Shown here piece after piece: positions 31,599 through 41,098 of a DNA stretch of 42,210 nucleotides; position 1 is the stretch's first letter; each line of letters begins with the position of its first letter. This DNA is from Dimargaris cristalligena (Eukaryota > Kickxellomycota > Dimargaritomycetes > Dimargaritales > Dimargaritaceae). The position numbers and the translations under genes were made by a program. The notes below the pieces were generated by a model, which was given only the letters and a program-made list of their open reading frames with translations, was not told the DNA's origin and searched no databases. The stretch spans positions 1 to 42,210 of the forward strand of contig JANBQC010000207.1 of assembly GCA_027576995.1 (NCBI GenBank), written 5' to 3'.

Positions 31599-33467
31599 AT
31601 GGCCAAGCCTCTCTCCTCGTCCGCCGCGACCTATGCTACAATCGACTATACCCAAATCTGTCGGACCCTGCTGGGCCGTCGGTGGTTGGATTCGGTCGGC
31701 ATTCTCGCCGGTCTATCGGTGTGTTTGGGCCTCCTCTTCAGCTTCCAGCCCACCCGAGGTCTCTGGGGATCCCTCGCCCACCTCGTTCAATCCAGTCGCC
31801 TCTACTCCATGATTCACATTTTCATCGTTTTATTCGCCCTGAGCCTGCTGAGCAAAAAGCATTTCCAAGTGGACCGCACGGTTCATTCGAGCCGCATTGT
31901 CAAACTCCAGCTTCTGGCCCGACCTGAATCCTGGAAGATCGTGGCCAGCTATACGTTGGCCAGTTTCCTCCTGAGCGGAGTTTACCTGCGCCTGGTCTAC
32001 CACGAGGCGGCCGTTCCAACTCCCCTCCTCCCCCGCGCCAATCCCGCCAATCCCCTGTACATCAACACCAGTCGAGCCATGTGGAATTGCGCAGTGTCGC
32101 TGCTGGGCTTCGTCTACGGCTGGCACATTGTTTGGTCCGAACGTTTGCATCTGAGGTTCACGCCCCTGCACCAGTCGCGTTTTTTCACTCTCAAGGGCCG
32201 CTTGCCAACCGTGTTCGCCAACTCTACGCGGTTCGCCTGGCGCTTCCTCTGTGCCTTTGTCCCCGTCTACTTCATAATCCATCCCACCATGACGGCCATC
32301 AACGCCTTTTTGGCTTCCCTGGATTTGTCCGGCACAACCGTTACACCGCCAGGCAACCCCATCTGGAGCCCCACTTGGTTGATTCATATCTACCTATCCG
32401 CCCTCTTCATGCTGATCAGCTGGGAGGCACAGTTGGCTATCTTCGAGGTGATATTTACTGAACCCATGGACGTGGCCCCCTTGAGCATGGATTCCAATGC
32501 CTGCTTGTGTGATGGTCTGACCCCCCTGCGCAGCAGTCTGCTGTCCGGCATGGCTGATACCCTATACGAATATTACAGCCCGAGTGACCGGCAACTGGTT
32601 CGCTACCATGCCTTTTACGAACTAGCCCGCCTCGCCCGTTTCAGCCCTAAGCAGCGGCACCAGCTGTTCCAGGACATTGATCGGTCCCAGACCATGTGGC
32701 AGGGGGTGGCCAGCCAGTGCTTCGGAGTACTCGACCAGGCGGTCAACACCCTCCAAGCCAAGTCGGCGCCAGAGAAAACGAATCCAGTCCTTCCGCCTAC
32801 TGATTTGAGCATTACCCCCGTCGACCCTTTGGCCAATATCACCATGCGCCGCAGGGGTGCGTACATCTCCGACCTATTAGACCCCGCCCTTAAACAAGGC
32901 AATGCTCCGACCTCAAGTTCCCCATCATTGGGTTCCACGCGAGCCCCGGCCGCGCCCAAGTCTATGGACGGCTATTTATTCAATCTGGCTGCGTCATTTT
33001 TGAAAAAGTCCAAAATCGGCAAGGAACTGCTTCTCCGCGTATCCAATGATGCCAGTATCACCATATTCGCCGATTTTCAGTTACAGCTGTGGGCGATCCA
33101 AGCCATCGGTGATTTAACGTACCATTCACTCCGGGAGGATCCGTTTGGTAGCGTTCACCCGCAGATTGGTCGCATTCTGGAGCGGTTGGTGGAATACCTT
33201 ATCCTTTTGGAGGACTTTAGCCGCACGCCGTATTACCGCACCCTGTCGCTCACCAATGGTCAGGCTAATGCCACGGGTTCCTCCTCGTCGGCCCTGTTTC
33301 GCAACTCCCCGCACCAGCGCCTTCATCGCCAGGCCTACGCCCTCATCCAGGCGCTGCAGACCACTATCTATCTTATCATAACGACTTTCTACGAGCATTT
33401 AGCTCAGTACAAATTCACTCCTCGATGCGCCAAAAAACTGCAAAACTTTGTGCAGTTCCGCGAATAA
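31599..33467 (+). CDS. NDC1: Ndc1 nuclear pore/SPB membrane protein
   Basis: A single-exon gene for a 622-residue transmembrane nucleoporin of the Ndc1/Nup family, which anchors nuclear pore complexes and, in fungi, spindle pole bodies in the nuclear envelope. Six membrane segments are visible at about residues 31-49, 70-85, 114-134, 161-180, 212-229 and 259-285, the family's topology. After them comes the cytoplasmic half, beginning FTEPMDVAP and continuing through YEYYSPSDRQLVRYHAFYELARLA, a Ser/Pro linker (around 450-500), and the C-terminal helical part with LQLWAIQAIGDLTYHSLREDP and IGRILERLVEYLILLEDFSR. The open frame extends upstream, but the ATG in context CCCACCATGG is strong and begins just before the conserved N-terminal helix. 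Antisense and shifted frames (31830-32387 and 32615-32959) are shadows. Confidence 0.9.
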   Translation: MAKPLSSSAATYATIDYTQICRTLLGRRWLDSVGILAGLSVCLGLLFSFQPTRGLWGSLAHLVQSSRLYSMIHIFIVLFALSLLSKKHFQVDRTVHSSRIVKLQLLARPESWKIVASYTLASFLLSGVYLRLVYHEAAVPTPLLPRANPANPLYINTSRAMWNCAVSLLGFVYGWHIVWSERLHLRFTPLHQSRFFTLKGRLPTVFANSTRFAWRFLCAFVPVYFIIHPTMTAINAFLASLDLSGTTVTPPGNPIWSPTWLIHIYLSALFMLISWEAQLAIFEVIFTEPMDVAPLSMDSNACLCDGLTPLRSSLLSGMADTLYEYYSPSDRQLVRYHAFYELARLARFSPKQRHQLFQDIDRSQTMWQGVASQCFGVLDQAVNTLQAKSAPEKTNPVLPPTDLSITPVDPLANITMRRRGAYISDLLDPALKQGNAPTSSSPSLGSTRAPAAPKSMDGYLFNLAASFLKKSKIGKELLLRVSNDASITIFADFQLQLWAIQAIGDLTYHSLREDPFGSVHPQIGRILERLVEYLILLEDFSRTPYYRTLSLTNGQANATGSSSSALFRNSPHQRLHRQAYALIQALQTTIYLIITTFYEHLAQYKFTPRCAKKLQNFVQFRE

Positions 33468-34946
33468 TATTTACTATATGTCTGGTTGTCTAATGACCTT
33501 TCTTCGCATTACTTATCATTATATATTCATACTAAACCTTGACTCATTCGTGAATGTAATTGGGTGGATTCCTACGGATTTATGCGGGATCCACTTGACT
33601 ATGTCAATCAACTTTGAAGTGAATAGGGGGGTAGGTGTTTAGTGTTATTTAGGGGCTTGGTGGAAACGACCCTATACTTGGATAAACGGTGTATGGCCTT
33701 GGCTATTAGAATATGAATGGGGCCAAACGTTCGTTGTATCACCTGTTCCCTTATCCAGTCTTTAATGGGCACGGCGGCAATCTTCTACGGCCCGATTACT
33801 CTAACCGTTCACTTAGCCAAGCGTAAGTTAGCAAGAGTAGCATCTAACTGGATCAAAAATGTATCACATATACATATAATTTGCGAAAGCCAATCCACCA
33901 TTCTCAACCCATACGCCTTCAAGTAATTACATGGCTTTAGCAGTGCGGCATGGTCACCAAATTTGGATGAATTAGGTTTACCGGTGCTTATCCTGACAAG
34001 CACACGTGTAATTATTAGGTCAACTGAAGTCTCGGGATTGACCTATGGTGCAATGATTCCCCGGCCTTGTTAGCCCATGCCGAAATTTTATAATAGGTTC
34101 GGAATCTATTGATAGACTCGGTTTAGCTGCTATTTTAAAGTTGTCCACAATCGAGAGCTTTGAACTGGACTATGGACTGAGATTGATCGCCCTTTTCCCC
34201 GCCTGTTATGCAAAGTTGTAATCATACTAATTGAACCACGCCACGCTAAACCACCCCTGCCCACCCTACCACGCAAAACCAAGTCTACAGTACAGTATAT
34301 CCTTCGAATTACTCAGCCAGTGCGCCTTGAAAAGGTGCTTTTTTTTTGGCGATTTTCAGGGTGTGTACGTTCACCCATCGCCGAGTCGGTTGATCACGAT
34401 AACCCCAGAACTAGGCGGCGTACCTGCCTAACCCAGCCGCGGATTGCTCACTCGGGACACTTGCCTAACTCGTTGTTAACACCAAGTAGAATCCGGGCGA
34501 TTGCCCTTGTACTATGTACGTCGCCCTTTGCAACGTGCCAATCCATGGTCTAACCCCCTCATCATCCCTTTATTTCTTTCCCCAACATTGTAAACCGCGC
34601 GGGTCGAATGATCGGATGGACTCAGATACGTTTAGTTATGGTGTTGAGGTACCATCAGGGCAATTGGACTGTGGGTTAGTTGGTTGCCACGCTGTGCGAA
34701 TAGATGTTGCGAAATAGTACACACCCACTCATTACATTTTACATTAAATTCTAAGATCCATGGCAATCCTCCATGGCAAGGTAACATTGGTGTGATAATT
34801 ATTTGGTTTCAAATCCCGGTAGGGCTACCGTTGACAGTAGCATTCTCTCACTTGGAAAGTTCATTGTGGTTTGCCGGTATAAATATCACAGCCTTGGTCT
34901 AGTCATATAGTACCCGTGAAACGCTAAATGTAGGCTAATATAAACA
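33468..34946. other. Spacer without supported gene
   Basis: Short frames on both strands (33717-33926, 33809-34003, 34231-34902) show no domain. Its left part should carry the NDC1 3' untranslated region. Confidence 0.5.
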
Positions 34947-34952
34947 TTTATT
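34947..34952 (-). terminator. Poly(A) signal of the 470-aa protein gene
   Basis: TTTATT on the plus strand, AATAAA on the minus strand, 117 bases after the stop codon at 35069. Confidence 0.45.
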
Positions 34953-35068
34953 TCCTTTTTAAAAATACATGGATGAATAAAACTGAGTTAAGCTAAATAA
35001 TACAGGTGTAAATACTGGAGTGAACCTTCGCTAACCAAGATCACATTATCTAATCTAATCCCGCCGTT

Positions 35069-36481
35069 CTATTGTTCTTCGCCTTCAGTGCGGTATTTTT
35101 TCTTGTATGCGTTCTTGCTTAACGAATGTGGGCGGTTGGTGTAAATCTGCTCAATAGTCGTAAGTCCCATGAGGAGAGACCCCGACTCCGAATCCACGGG
35201 CCGACGTGTCCCGTTCAACTCATCAACGAACCGCAGATTCTTGTACAGGAGCATCCGGCCAATTCCGTCGAATCGGTACCCGAAGGTGGTTAAAAATATA
35301 ACCGGACCAATGGAGTTCAGTTGCCCCTGGATATCAAAGTTGGGCTGCCGCGGGTCGTAAATGACACGTACTTTGATACCCGAAGTCAAATCGGTTTCGT
35401 AGAAGGCCACGATTTGTTCCCGGCCCTCTAGCCGGGGTACCACAGCGCACGATCGAATGAATCCCTTGGAATTGCGCTGGATGGAGCGGTTGCGCAGCGC
35501 GTGGTATACGGAGAGGTTATTGGAAATTTTACTGAGTCCCCTGCCGTAGATGTTCATTTCGTAGCGAGCCTGGAGTTCAGTCAGCTCGGCCGGTGAAATG
35601 GTCAATTCCTGAACCCTGGCTTCGAACCTACGGGGGTTATACCGGTCGTCGATGGAATAGTTGCGCAACTGGGGCATTGTGGATGGTGGCGAGGCGCTCT
35701 TGGCCCTGCGACTTAGAGTCGAGTTACCGTCGAAGATGACTGATCCATTTGGTACTACCGCACATGAATCTTTCAGTTGCTGTGAATGTGTACCATTACG
35801 GGGGATAGGGTCGGGTGAGTTAATTGGCTTACTAGTTGCGGAATATTTCGGACGGTAGCTTGGATTTAAAGCTGGTGTATACTGTAAAGGCGAGATGATT
35901 ACCGCTGGGCCATCTGTAGTGAGGTATTGTAGTGGGGCTGGACTAGAAAGTGCCAAAAATCTATCGCTCGATGATTGCGGTGGTGGCGCACCCCTACGGG
36001 TCTGATTGGTTTGGCTGGATTTGATTCTGGGTATCCCCGAAGAAGGTTGGGTCCGGCAGTAGGGCAGGTAAGAACTCCCCCGGTGCACTTGGGCTCGGGC
36101 CACTCCTGAGTAGTTAGGCATATCTAGCTGACCCATATACTGTCCGCGTGAGGGTGGCGATAAGGCGCTAGAGATGGAGGCTGAGCGAGTGTCGCCAAAA
36201 TTGGAACGGGGGCTACTGGTACTGTTTGTGGCATTTGAACAGTTGGGTGAGATACCAGAGGCAATGGCCATTGATGCTGGGCTTTCGGAAACGGAACGTC
36301 GTATCAGGTGGTCAACATAAACGAAACGATCCCGCACGGGGTCGTAGTAGCTCATGAGAGAGTCGGGGGTCGGCGAACGTTCACTTGGAGAACGGGAATC
36401 CATTGATGGGGAGTGAACGTCCTCCTCCATAGTGAACAGGAATGGTGATTTCAAAGCAGGCTGTTTAAATGACAGGCTCAT
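35069..36481 (-). CDS. Unassigned protein with Ser/Pro-rich N-terminal half (470 aa)
   Basis: A long single-exon frame, clearly coding by length and by the contrast between its halves. Residues 1-270 are Ser/Pro/Asn-rich and probably disordered, with phosphosite-like SP motifs (SPSMDSRSPSERSPTPDS), one ordered-looking patch YYDPVRDRFVYVDHLIRRS (about 45-63), and RIKSSQTNQTRRGAPPP. Residues about 280-470 look folded: a helix around ELTISPAELTELQARYEMN, then strand-like segments IVAFYETDLTSGIKVRVIYD, GPVIFLTTFGYRFDG and MLLYKNLRFVDEL, ending in a basic KNAYKKKYR tail. There is no signal peptide or membrane segment, so an intracellular, perhaps nuclear, role is likely. No family is recognised. 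It starts at the first ATG; a second Met occurs at residue 18. A poly(A) signal lies 117 bases beyond the stop. Confidence 0.85.
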   Translation of the reverse strand: MSLSFKQPALKSPFLFTMEEDVHSPSMDSRSPSERSPTPDSLMSYYDPVRDRFVYVDHLIRRSVSESPASMAIASGISPNCSNATNSTSSPRSNFGDTRSASISSALSPPSRGQYMGQLDMPNYSGVARAQVHRGSSYLPYCRTQPSSGIPRIKSSQTNQTRRGAPPPQSSSDRFLALSSPAPLQYLTTDGPAVIISPLQYTPALNPSYRPKYSATSKPINSPDPIPRNGTHSQQLKDSCAVVPNGSVIFDGNSTLSRRAKSASPPSTMPQLRNYSIDDRYNPRRFEARVQELTISPAELTELQARYEMNIYGRGLSKISNNLSVYHALRNRSIQRNSKGFIRSCAVVPRLEGREQIVAFYETDLTSGIKVRVIYDPRQPNFDIQGQLNSIGPVIFLTTFGYRFDGIGRMLLYKNLRFVDELNGTRRPVDSESGSLLMGLTTIEQIYTNRPHSLSKNAYKKKYRTEGEEQ

Positions 36482-37775
36482 GGTGGCTAACTAGTTATAT
36501 GTATCACTATAGATGTTCGCGGCTGATAGTCCAAAAGTATGGGGCCGAGATAAAGAACAAAAAATATATATCCGTGCTAGGCTCGCTTTTTAAACAAGGG
36601 GCCTGAGTAATGCCGATTCAAAAAAAAAGCAACTAGAGTGGGGATTGGATGTAGCGGTTGTTTTGAGGGAATTTTACGCTGTTAAACTACGGTGTTGGTA
36701 GAATTGGGCTAAAGACCACTTAGCTATGGGGGTTTTTTTTAATAGTTAAACGAACTAGGTGATTTGAGGGATATAAGTATTTAAAATACTAAATCTGGTA
36801 TGGGTGAGGCTCAAGAAAATAGTAATAGGTAAGGGGGGCTGCTGATGTGCAATAACTGGCAACTTGTTGGTCCGACCGGCAGGTATATATATCCGGGCCA
36901 ATTTCTGAGGTACTGTAGGGATTTTGAGTGCGCTTTGCGATCCTCGATCATGGCCTAGTGTGGGGGGGGGTTATATAAGAGGAAAAAGAATATCAAACGG
37001 GCGATCGGGTTCCATACACCCGATATACTCCCCCTACGGTGGGATGAAATAGGCAAGTGTTCGCTAATGTGCAAGCGATAGCCCCCTCTGGATTTCATGA
37101 AGTAGTCTGTAAAAAAAAGAAGACCGTGGAAAATGGGGTGAGGTTCGCATCTATAGTATCCCAAGGGGAGACCTTGGGTGGTTTACTTTACCCGTTACCA
37201 ACGCATACCAAAAATATAGTCCCGCATATGCTTTCGCCGACTGGGTCACTAAAAATGAAAGATGGTAAAGCCCATATCTAATAATGTATTTAATTTTTCT
37301 GGCCGACATGGTGTTTGCCAGCTGTTACTCAAAATTAGAGCTAAAGCAGTCGGATGGGGGACCCTATGTAATAGGCATGGGGGAGATTCAGTGTAGCTGT
37401 AAAAGACTTCAGGTAGCGGGTGTTCTTTGAAATACTGTTATTTTTACTAAGAGTGAAGTCAAAAATATGTCACGGTGGAATATTATTTTTATTAGCAAGG
37501 AGCTAATAAATGAATACAGTCTGGTGAAAGCTGTAGAAAAACGTACTTTGTAAATAGTAGTGCTGGGTAGTTCTGGTTCCATTTCAGGATGGTGTCTAAG
37601 TTTGGTGTGTTGGTTCCCCGGTCTAAACCTGCGGGAGTACTCACTAATCCGGAAAAGGCGGAATTGGGGGGTACTGGATCTTACAATAAACAGCAAATAT
37701 ATTGCGGGGATTTATGTAATACTACGCCAAGTAATATTTCTCTAAAGCGACAAAAATAATGAAATGAGAGAAGTT
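36482..37775. other. Spacer with a possible decayed element end
   Basis: No supported gene. At 37378-37405 the sequence TGGGGGAGATTCAGTGTAGC followed by TGTAAAAG resembles the MITE-like terminal repeat, without a recognisable partner end. A 7-bp inverted repeat ATCGGGT/ACCCGAT lies at 37004-37024. Confidence 0.45.
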
Positions 37776-39833
37776 TTATTTGAGTAAAACTGGCGGTGAG
37801 AACCTTCTTGTCTCCCCAATTGACGTCTTTCCCCTCGTTGTAGGACTCTGCCATGGATTCATTAAAGGTAAAACATAGGCTGTATAATTATTGATAGTGA
37901 AATAAACGTTGTTGACGAAACATTCGGCGGTATCAGAATATTCCCTATTGTGATTTCCAGTCAAAAAGTCAATGAATTCCACGCATTGGGAAAAAATGAG
38001 GACAATAGGTAAATAGCTGAGTTTAACGCCTATCCAAAACTAGCTGTGCTGGATAAAAAAACCATAAACAGCGTAATCACAAACAAAATTTGACAATACA
38101 ATACCAATGGGGTAAGTTGGGGCCCAACTAATTGGACACCAGGTTCGAATAGCCCTAGAGGGTGAGTTATTGACTGACCAATATATCGACCAGGGCTTTA
38201 TCCTCGAAGGCCGATTCAGGCAGCGTGAGATACTGAGGCAAAGAGGACTGAAGCGCCACGAACGACACGGATATTTTCTTATCGCCATTTGAATCAGTGC
38301 TGCGATTGAGGTACACCGATCTTCTTGCGCCGTAATTGGGGGCACAGCGTCGGGGTGTACCTGGGTTGGATTCGAGGGGCTCACCATATATTTTCGTCAG
38401 CGACAAGGCAGCCTTGTGGAATCCCAGATAGTTGGAACATGCGATGATTTCGTCAATAGCGTAGGTCAATTCGCGTAAAGCCCTGTCCTTCAGACCATCG
38501 ACTTGGAGTTCGAGCTCGAATTCCAAGGCCATTAGGCTCACGAAATGAGACCCCCAACCCAACAGTCGTTCAGCATCTAGAATTTTGGCAATATACTGAC
38601 CGAGCTTATCGAACTGCTTATATGCCACCATGGCCACAATAAATTCCGCTACAATAGAATTGAATACGGCGAGTTTACAGATTCCTTCCACATCAAGGGC
38701 AGCGTAAGTGGGGACAATACCTCGTTCGGGGGAAAAAATATTCCCGAATGGCACAATTCCAGGGCGCCCTCGTCGGTAAAAGTCACTATTTTTATTTGTC
38801 GAGTGATTTTCATGATGGTGTCGACGTCGTTGTTGAGGGTGAACTCTACCATTTGGAATACCATGGCAAGCTGCTTCAGGGACAGCTGGTCGAGGCGAAA
38901 ATAGCGCCAGTCATCATAGATCATTTGTAGTTCTGGCAAGAGTCCAGGTAGGGCTACGATGGCATCCCGGTCGGTATGGGCAGTTTCGAGGTCGGATTGA
39001 TTGGTTCCTCCAACCGGAGTGGTTCCATAGAAACCCAGCTTTTCGTAGAGATTGCGGAACATAGCATTGGTTAACTCGACGCTCATAAGTTCCTTGATGG
39101 CACCCTCATCGTCCACATTATGGTGGCTAGAGTAGTGATTGTACCTGCAGATACACAACATCATTATTTTAGACATCACATTATAGATAAATGTGGCAGT
39201 GTGCGAATATTTGTTTAGAAGTAGTTTGAAAATGGATATGATCAATACACATAATCTTAAGGTTATCATAAGGTGGTGGGGGACGTATTTCTCAAAAAGA
39301 GTAATGGTGACCTCGTTATTGGGTGGCAGGATATACGGTAAATCATGGGTGGTCTACAATACTGGGAAAATTGCTATAATTTGACCTACTCTGAGCGAAT
39401 GACCATAGTCTGGGTTTAAGAATGCCATTGCTTGGCCCCTTTTTGATGTCTGGGCAACCTGGGCCAACTCCACCTGGTTGAGATGGTCACCGATTTTCCA
39501 CAATATAACCTGCGGCAGGCCAGTAGGTTTCAATTCATGGGGGATTTCTGATTGAGTTTGGCCAATAGCGTCCATCTCCTCGGTTTGGCCAGGTAAATGA
39601 CTATTACCGTCTTAGCTGTCAACTGCACCGGTCATGGCATTTCGAAGCGACTCAGGGTCGCTGGGAAGAGCTGGGTATCCTATATTACTATATTTGGAAC
39701 TCGAAAATGGTCCTGGTCCAGCCGGCTCTTGCGAAGGAGATTCATTGGTGGGAAGGCCAGGGTAGGGGTAGGTAACGGCACAGTGGGCAACGATCATACC
39801 CACCAGGGTGACGGAGAAACACACGGACTTCAT
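37776..39833 (-). pseudogene. Decayed gene: signal peptide plus F-box-like protein
   Basis: From the ATG at 39833 one frame continues to about 38740, interrupted only by TAA (39612-39614) and TAG (39354-39356). It shifts frame at a G5A6 run (38728-38738) and reads on to about 38180. It then shifts again and continues to 37776 with one more TAG (38040-38042). In total it is some 680 codons. The N-terminus is a signal peptide (MKSVCFSVTLVGMIVAHCAV) followed by a Pro/Ser-rich stretch. After the first stop comes an F-box-like motif (LPQVILWKIGDHLNQVELAQ, then VAQTSKR). Further on are largely helical segments (LMITLRLCVLIISIFKLLLN, DDWRYFRLDQLSLKQLAMVF, ECFVNNVYFTINNYTAY). F-box proteins are SCF ubiquitin-ligase adaptors in the cell, so a secretion signal is unusual. 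Long protein-like stretches across all the breaks indicate recent loss. Assembly error could explain the homopolymer shift but hardly all lesions. Confidence 0.68.
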
Positions 39834-40020
39834 GGTTAGAGTTACGGACGAATGGGTTAATATGGGCGACGTTGGATGGGTAAAATAAGAAAAGTAAAGT
39901 AGGATAGTAGTAATACTAAAATACTTTCAGGTGAAGGCAGGGTTATTTCAAGAGAAGGTCAATCGAAGGAGCACAAATTGAATGAATAATTATGGGGCGA
40001 ACGGAGGCTAGTACTTATAC

Positions 40021-40470
40021 TCAAGCCTTTGGACTGTCTCCAATAGTGAGCCAATCACGGGGGGGGTGAGTAGAAGGACTAAGCGGGCGACTAGACAAAA
40101 ATAATACCACGTAAATGGGCTTCATCAAATGGTTTATCTCAGCGACGGCCATTTGAGGGTGATGCCGCAATGCCATATAATACATCTCGAGACATGGTCG
40201 CACAAGTGTCCAAATGTGTATTGCGAATTCCAGAATCGGACGCCTCCATGAATCTGGATTAATACCCATGGGACTAGTTCCGAGCCTCTGGGTGGTGAGT
40301 ATTGCCATGTCTCCCACGTACACCATATGATTGAAAAAGGTAGGTATAAGATGGGTGCAGTGATATATTTACCGCCCATTCTATCCAATTGGCTGATTAG
40401 GCTGGACAGTGTGAGGGCGAGTTTCGCGAGCCCCATTGTAGCTGCATTGGGAAATAATGCCCCTATTGGC
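40021..40470 (-). CDS. Possible two-exon gene fragment, unassigned
   Basis: Two open segments join in phase across a 62-base candidate intron: 40470-40373 (from acceptor TGCAAAG, with TMGLAKLALTLSSLISQLDR) and 40310-40021 (after GTGGGAG, with PDSWRRPILEFAIHIWTL, VRPCLEMYYMALRHH and AEINHLMKPIYVVLF), with donor GTAAAT. Stop TGA at 40021-40023. The second segment is rich in hydrophobic and aromatic residues, membrane-protein-like. The pattern E-x(5)-W-x-x-V-R-P is faintly reminiscent of peroxin Pex16, but the rest of that protein is absent. No first exon with an ATG is evident. It may be a fragment or chance. Confidence 0.3.
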
Positions 40471-40960
40471 CTTTGCAGCTCTTTCAATTAATATGACCAT
40501 TCACTTATCCGTGCAACCCCTTGTATGGTCACCTGTGCCTCTGGTGAGATTATATTACAATTCAATTACCTGCACCTTTGCCTCCGGTTAATCGTCCGCT
40601 TGAGATTAAGGTGCCCTTCAATGCATAACCACCCTTTCAAGCGAAAATTACCAAAAACTGCCCAAACTCGTGAAGGATATGTAGTGTCCTTTTTAGAGCC
40701 GTGCCATAGACCGGGTTCCGCCAAGATATCTGAATACAAGGCGGGAGGTCGCCTATTAGCCCGTCGCATGATAATATTCACAGGCGCGGTAGTTTATACT
40801 ACCCTATGCTCAATGATATTAATAATGCAGGCCGCAAAGTTGGGGTAAGCAGTATTACCCATTCAATTTTATAATATGTTATTAATGTAGTATAAAGGGA
40901 AAACCCCATTACTACTTACTCAACGGAGTGTAATTGGAGGGGGGGCTATATATATTAATA
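40471..40960. other. Spacer with unresolved open frames
   Basis: Open frames occur on both strands (40525-40848 plus, 40566-40781 minus) without a domain. An upstream exon of the 40.0-40.5 kb fragment might lie here, but none is identifiable. Confidence 0.4.
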
Positions 40961-41098
40961 TGGGAGAAGTTCATTTAGGCTGTATAATGAAAAATCCGTT
41001 GGATGAGGCCAATATTACTGGTTAAAAGCTATTCTCACATATGTTCGCCCATACACGTATTATGAAAAGCCTTATACAGCTGGTTTGAATTTCATCCA
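40961..41098 (-). mobile_element. MITE-like element, copy 5 (138 bp)
   Basis: The plus strand opens TGGGAGAAGTTCATTTAGG and closes GAATTTCATCCA, flanked by TA on both sides (40959-40960, 41099-41100). It is very like copy 2: shared GAAAAATCC, GCCAATATTACT and CCCATACACGTAT blocks across the interior. No coding capacity. Confidence 0.82.

Noticed and set aside
31830..32387. 185-codon minus-strand frame
   Set aside because: Antisense shadow of NDC1.
38140..38158. GGTTCGAAT resembling a pol III B box
   Set aside because: No matching T-arm complement, A box or cloverleaf around it.
40021..40470. Identification of the fragment as peroxin Pex16
   Set aside because: Only a short tryptophan/glutamate/arginine-proline pattern matches; the long conserved C-terminal part of Pex16 is not present downstream.
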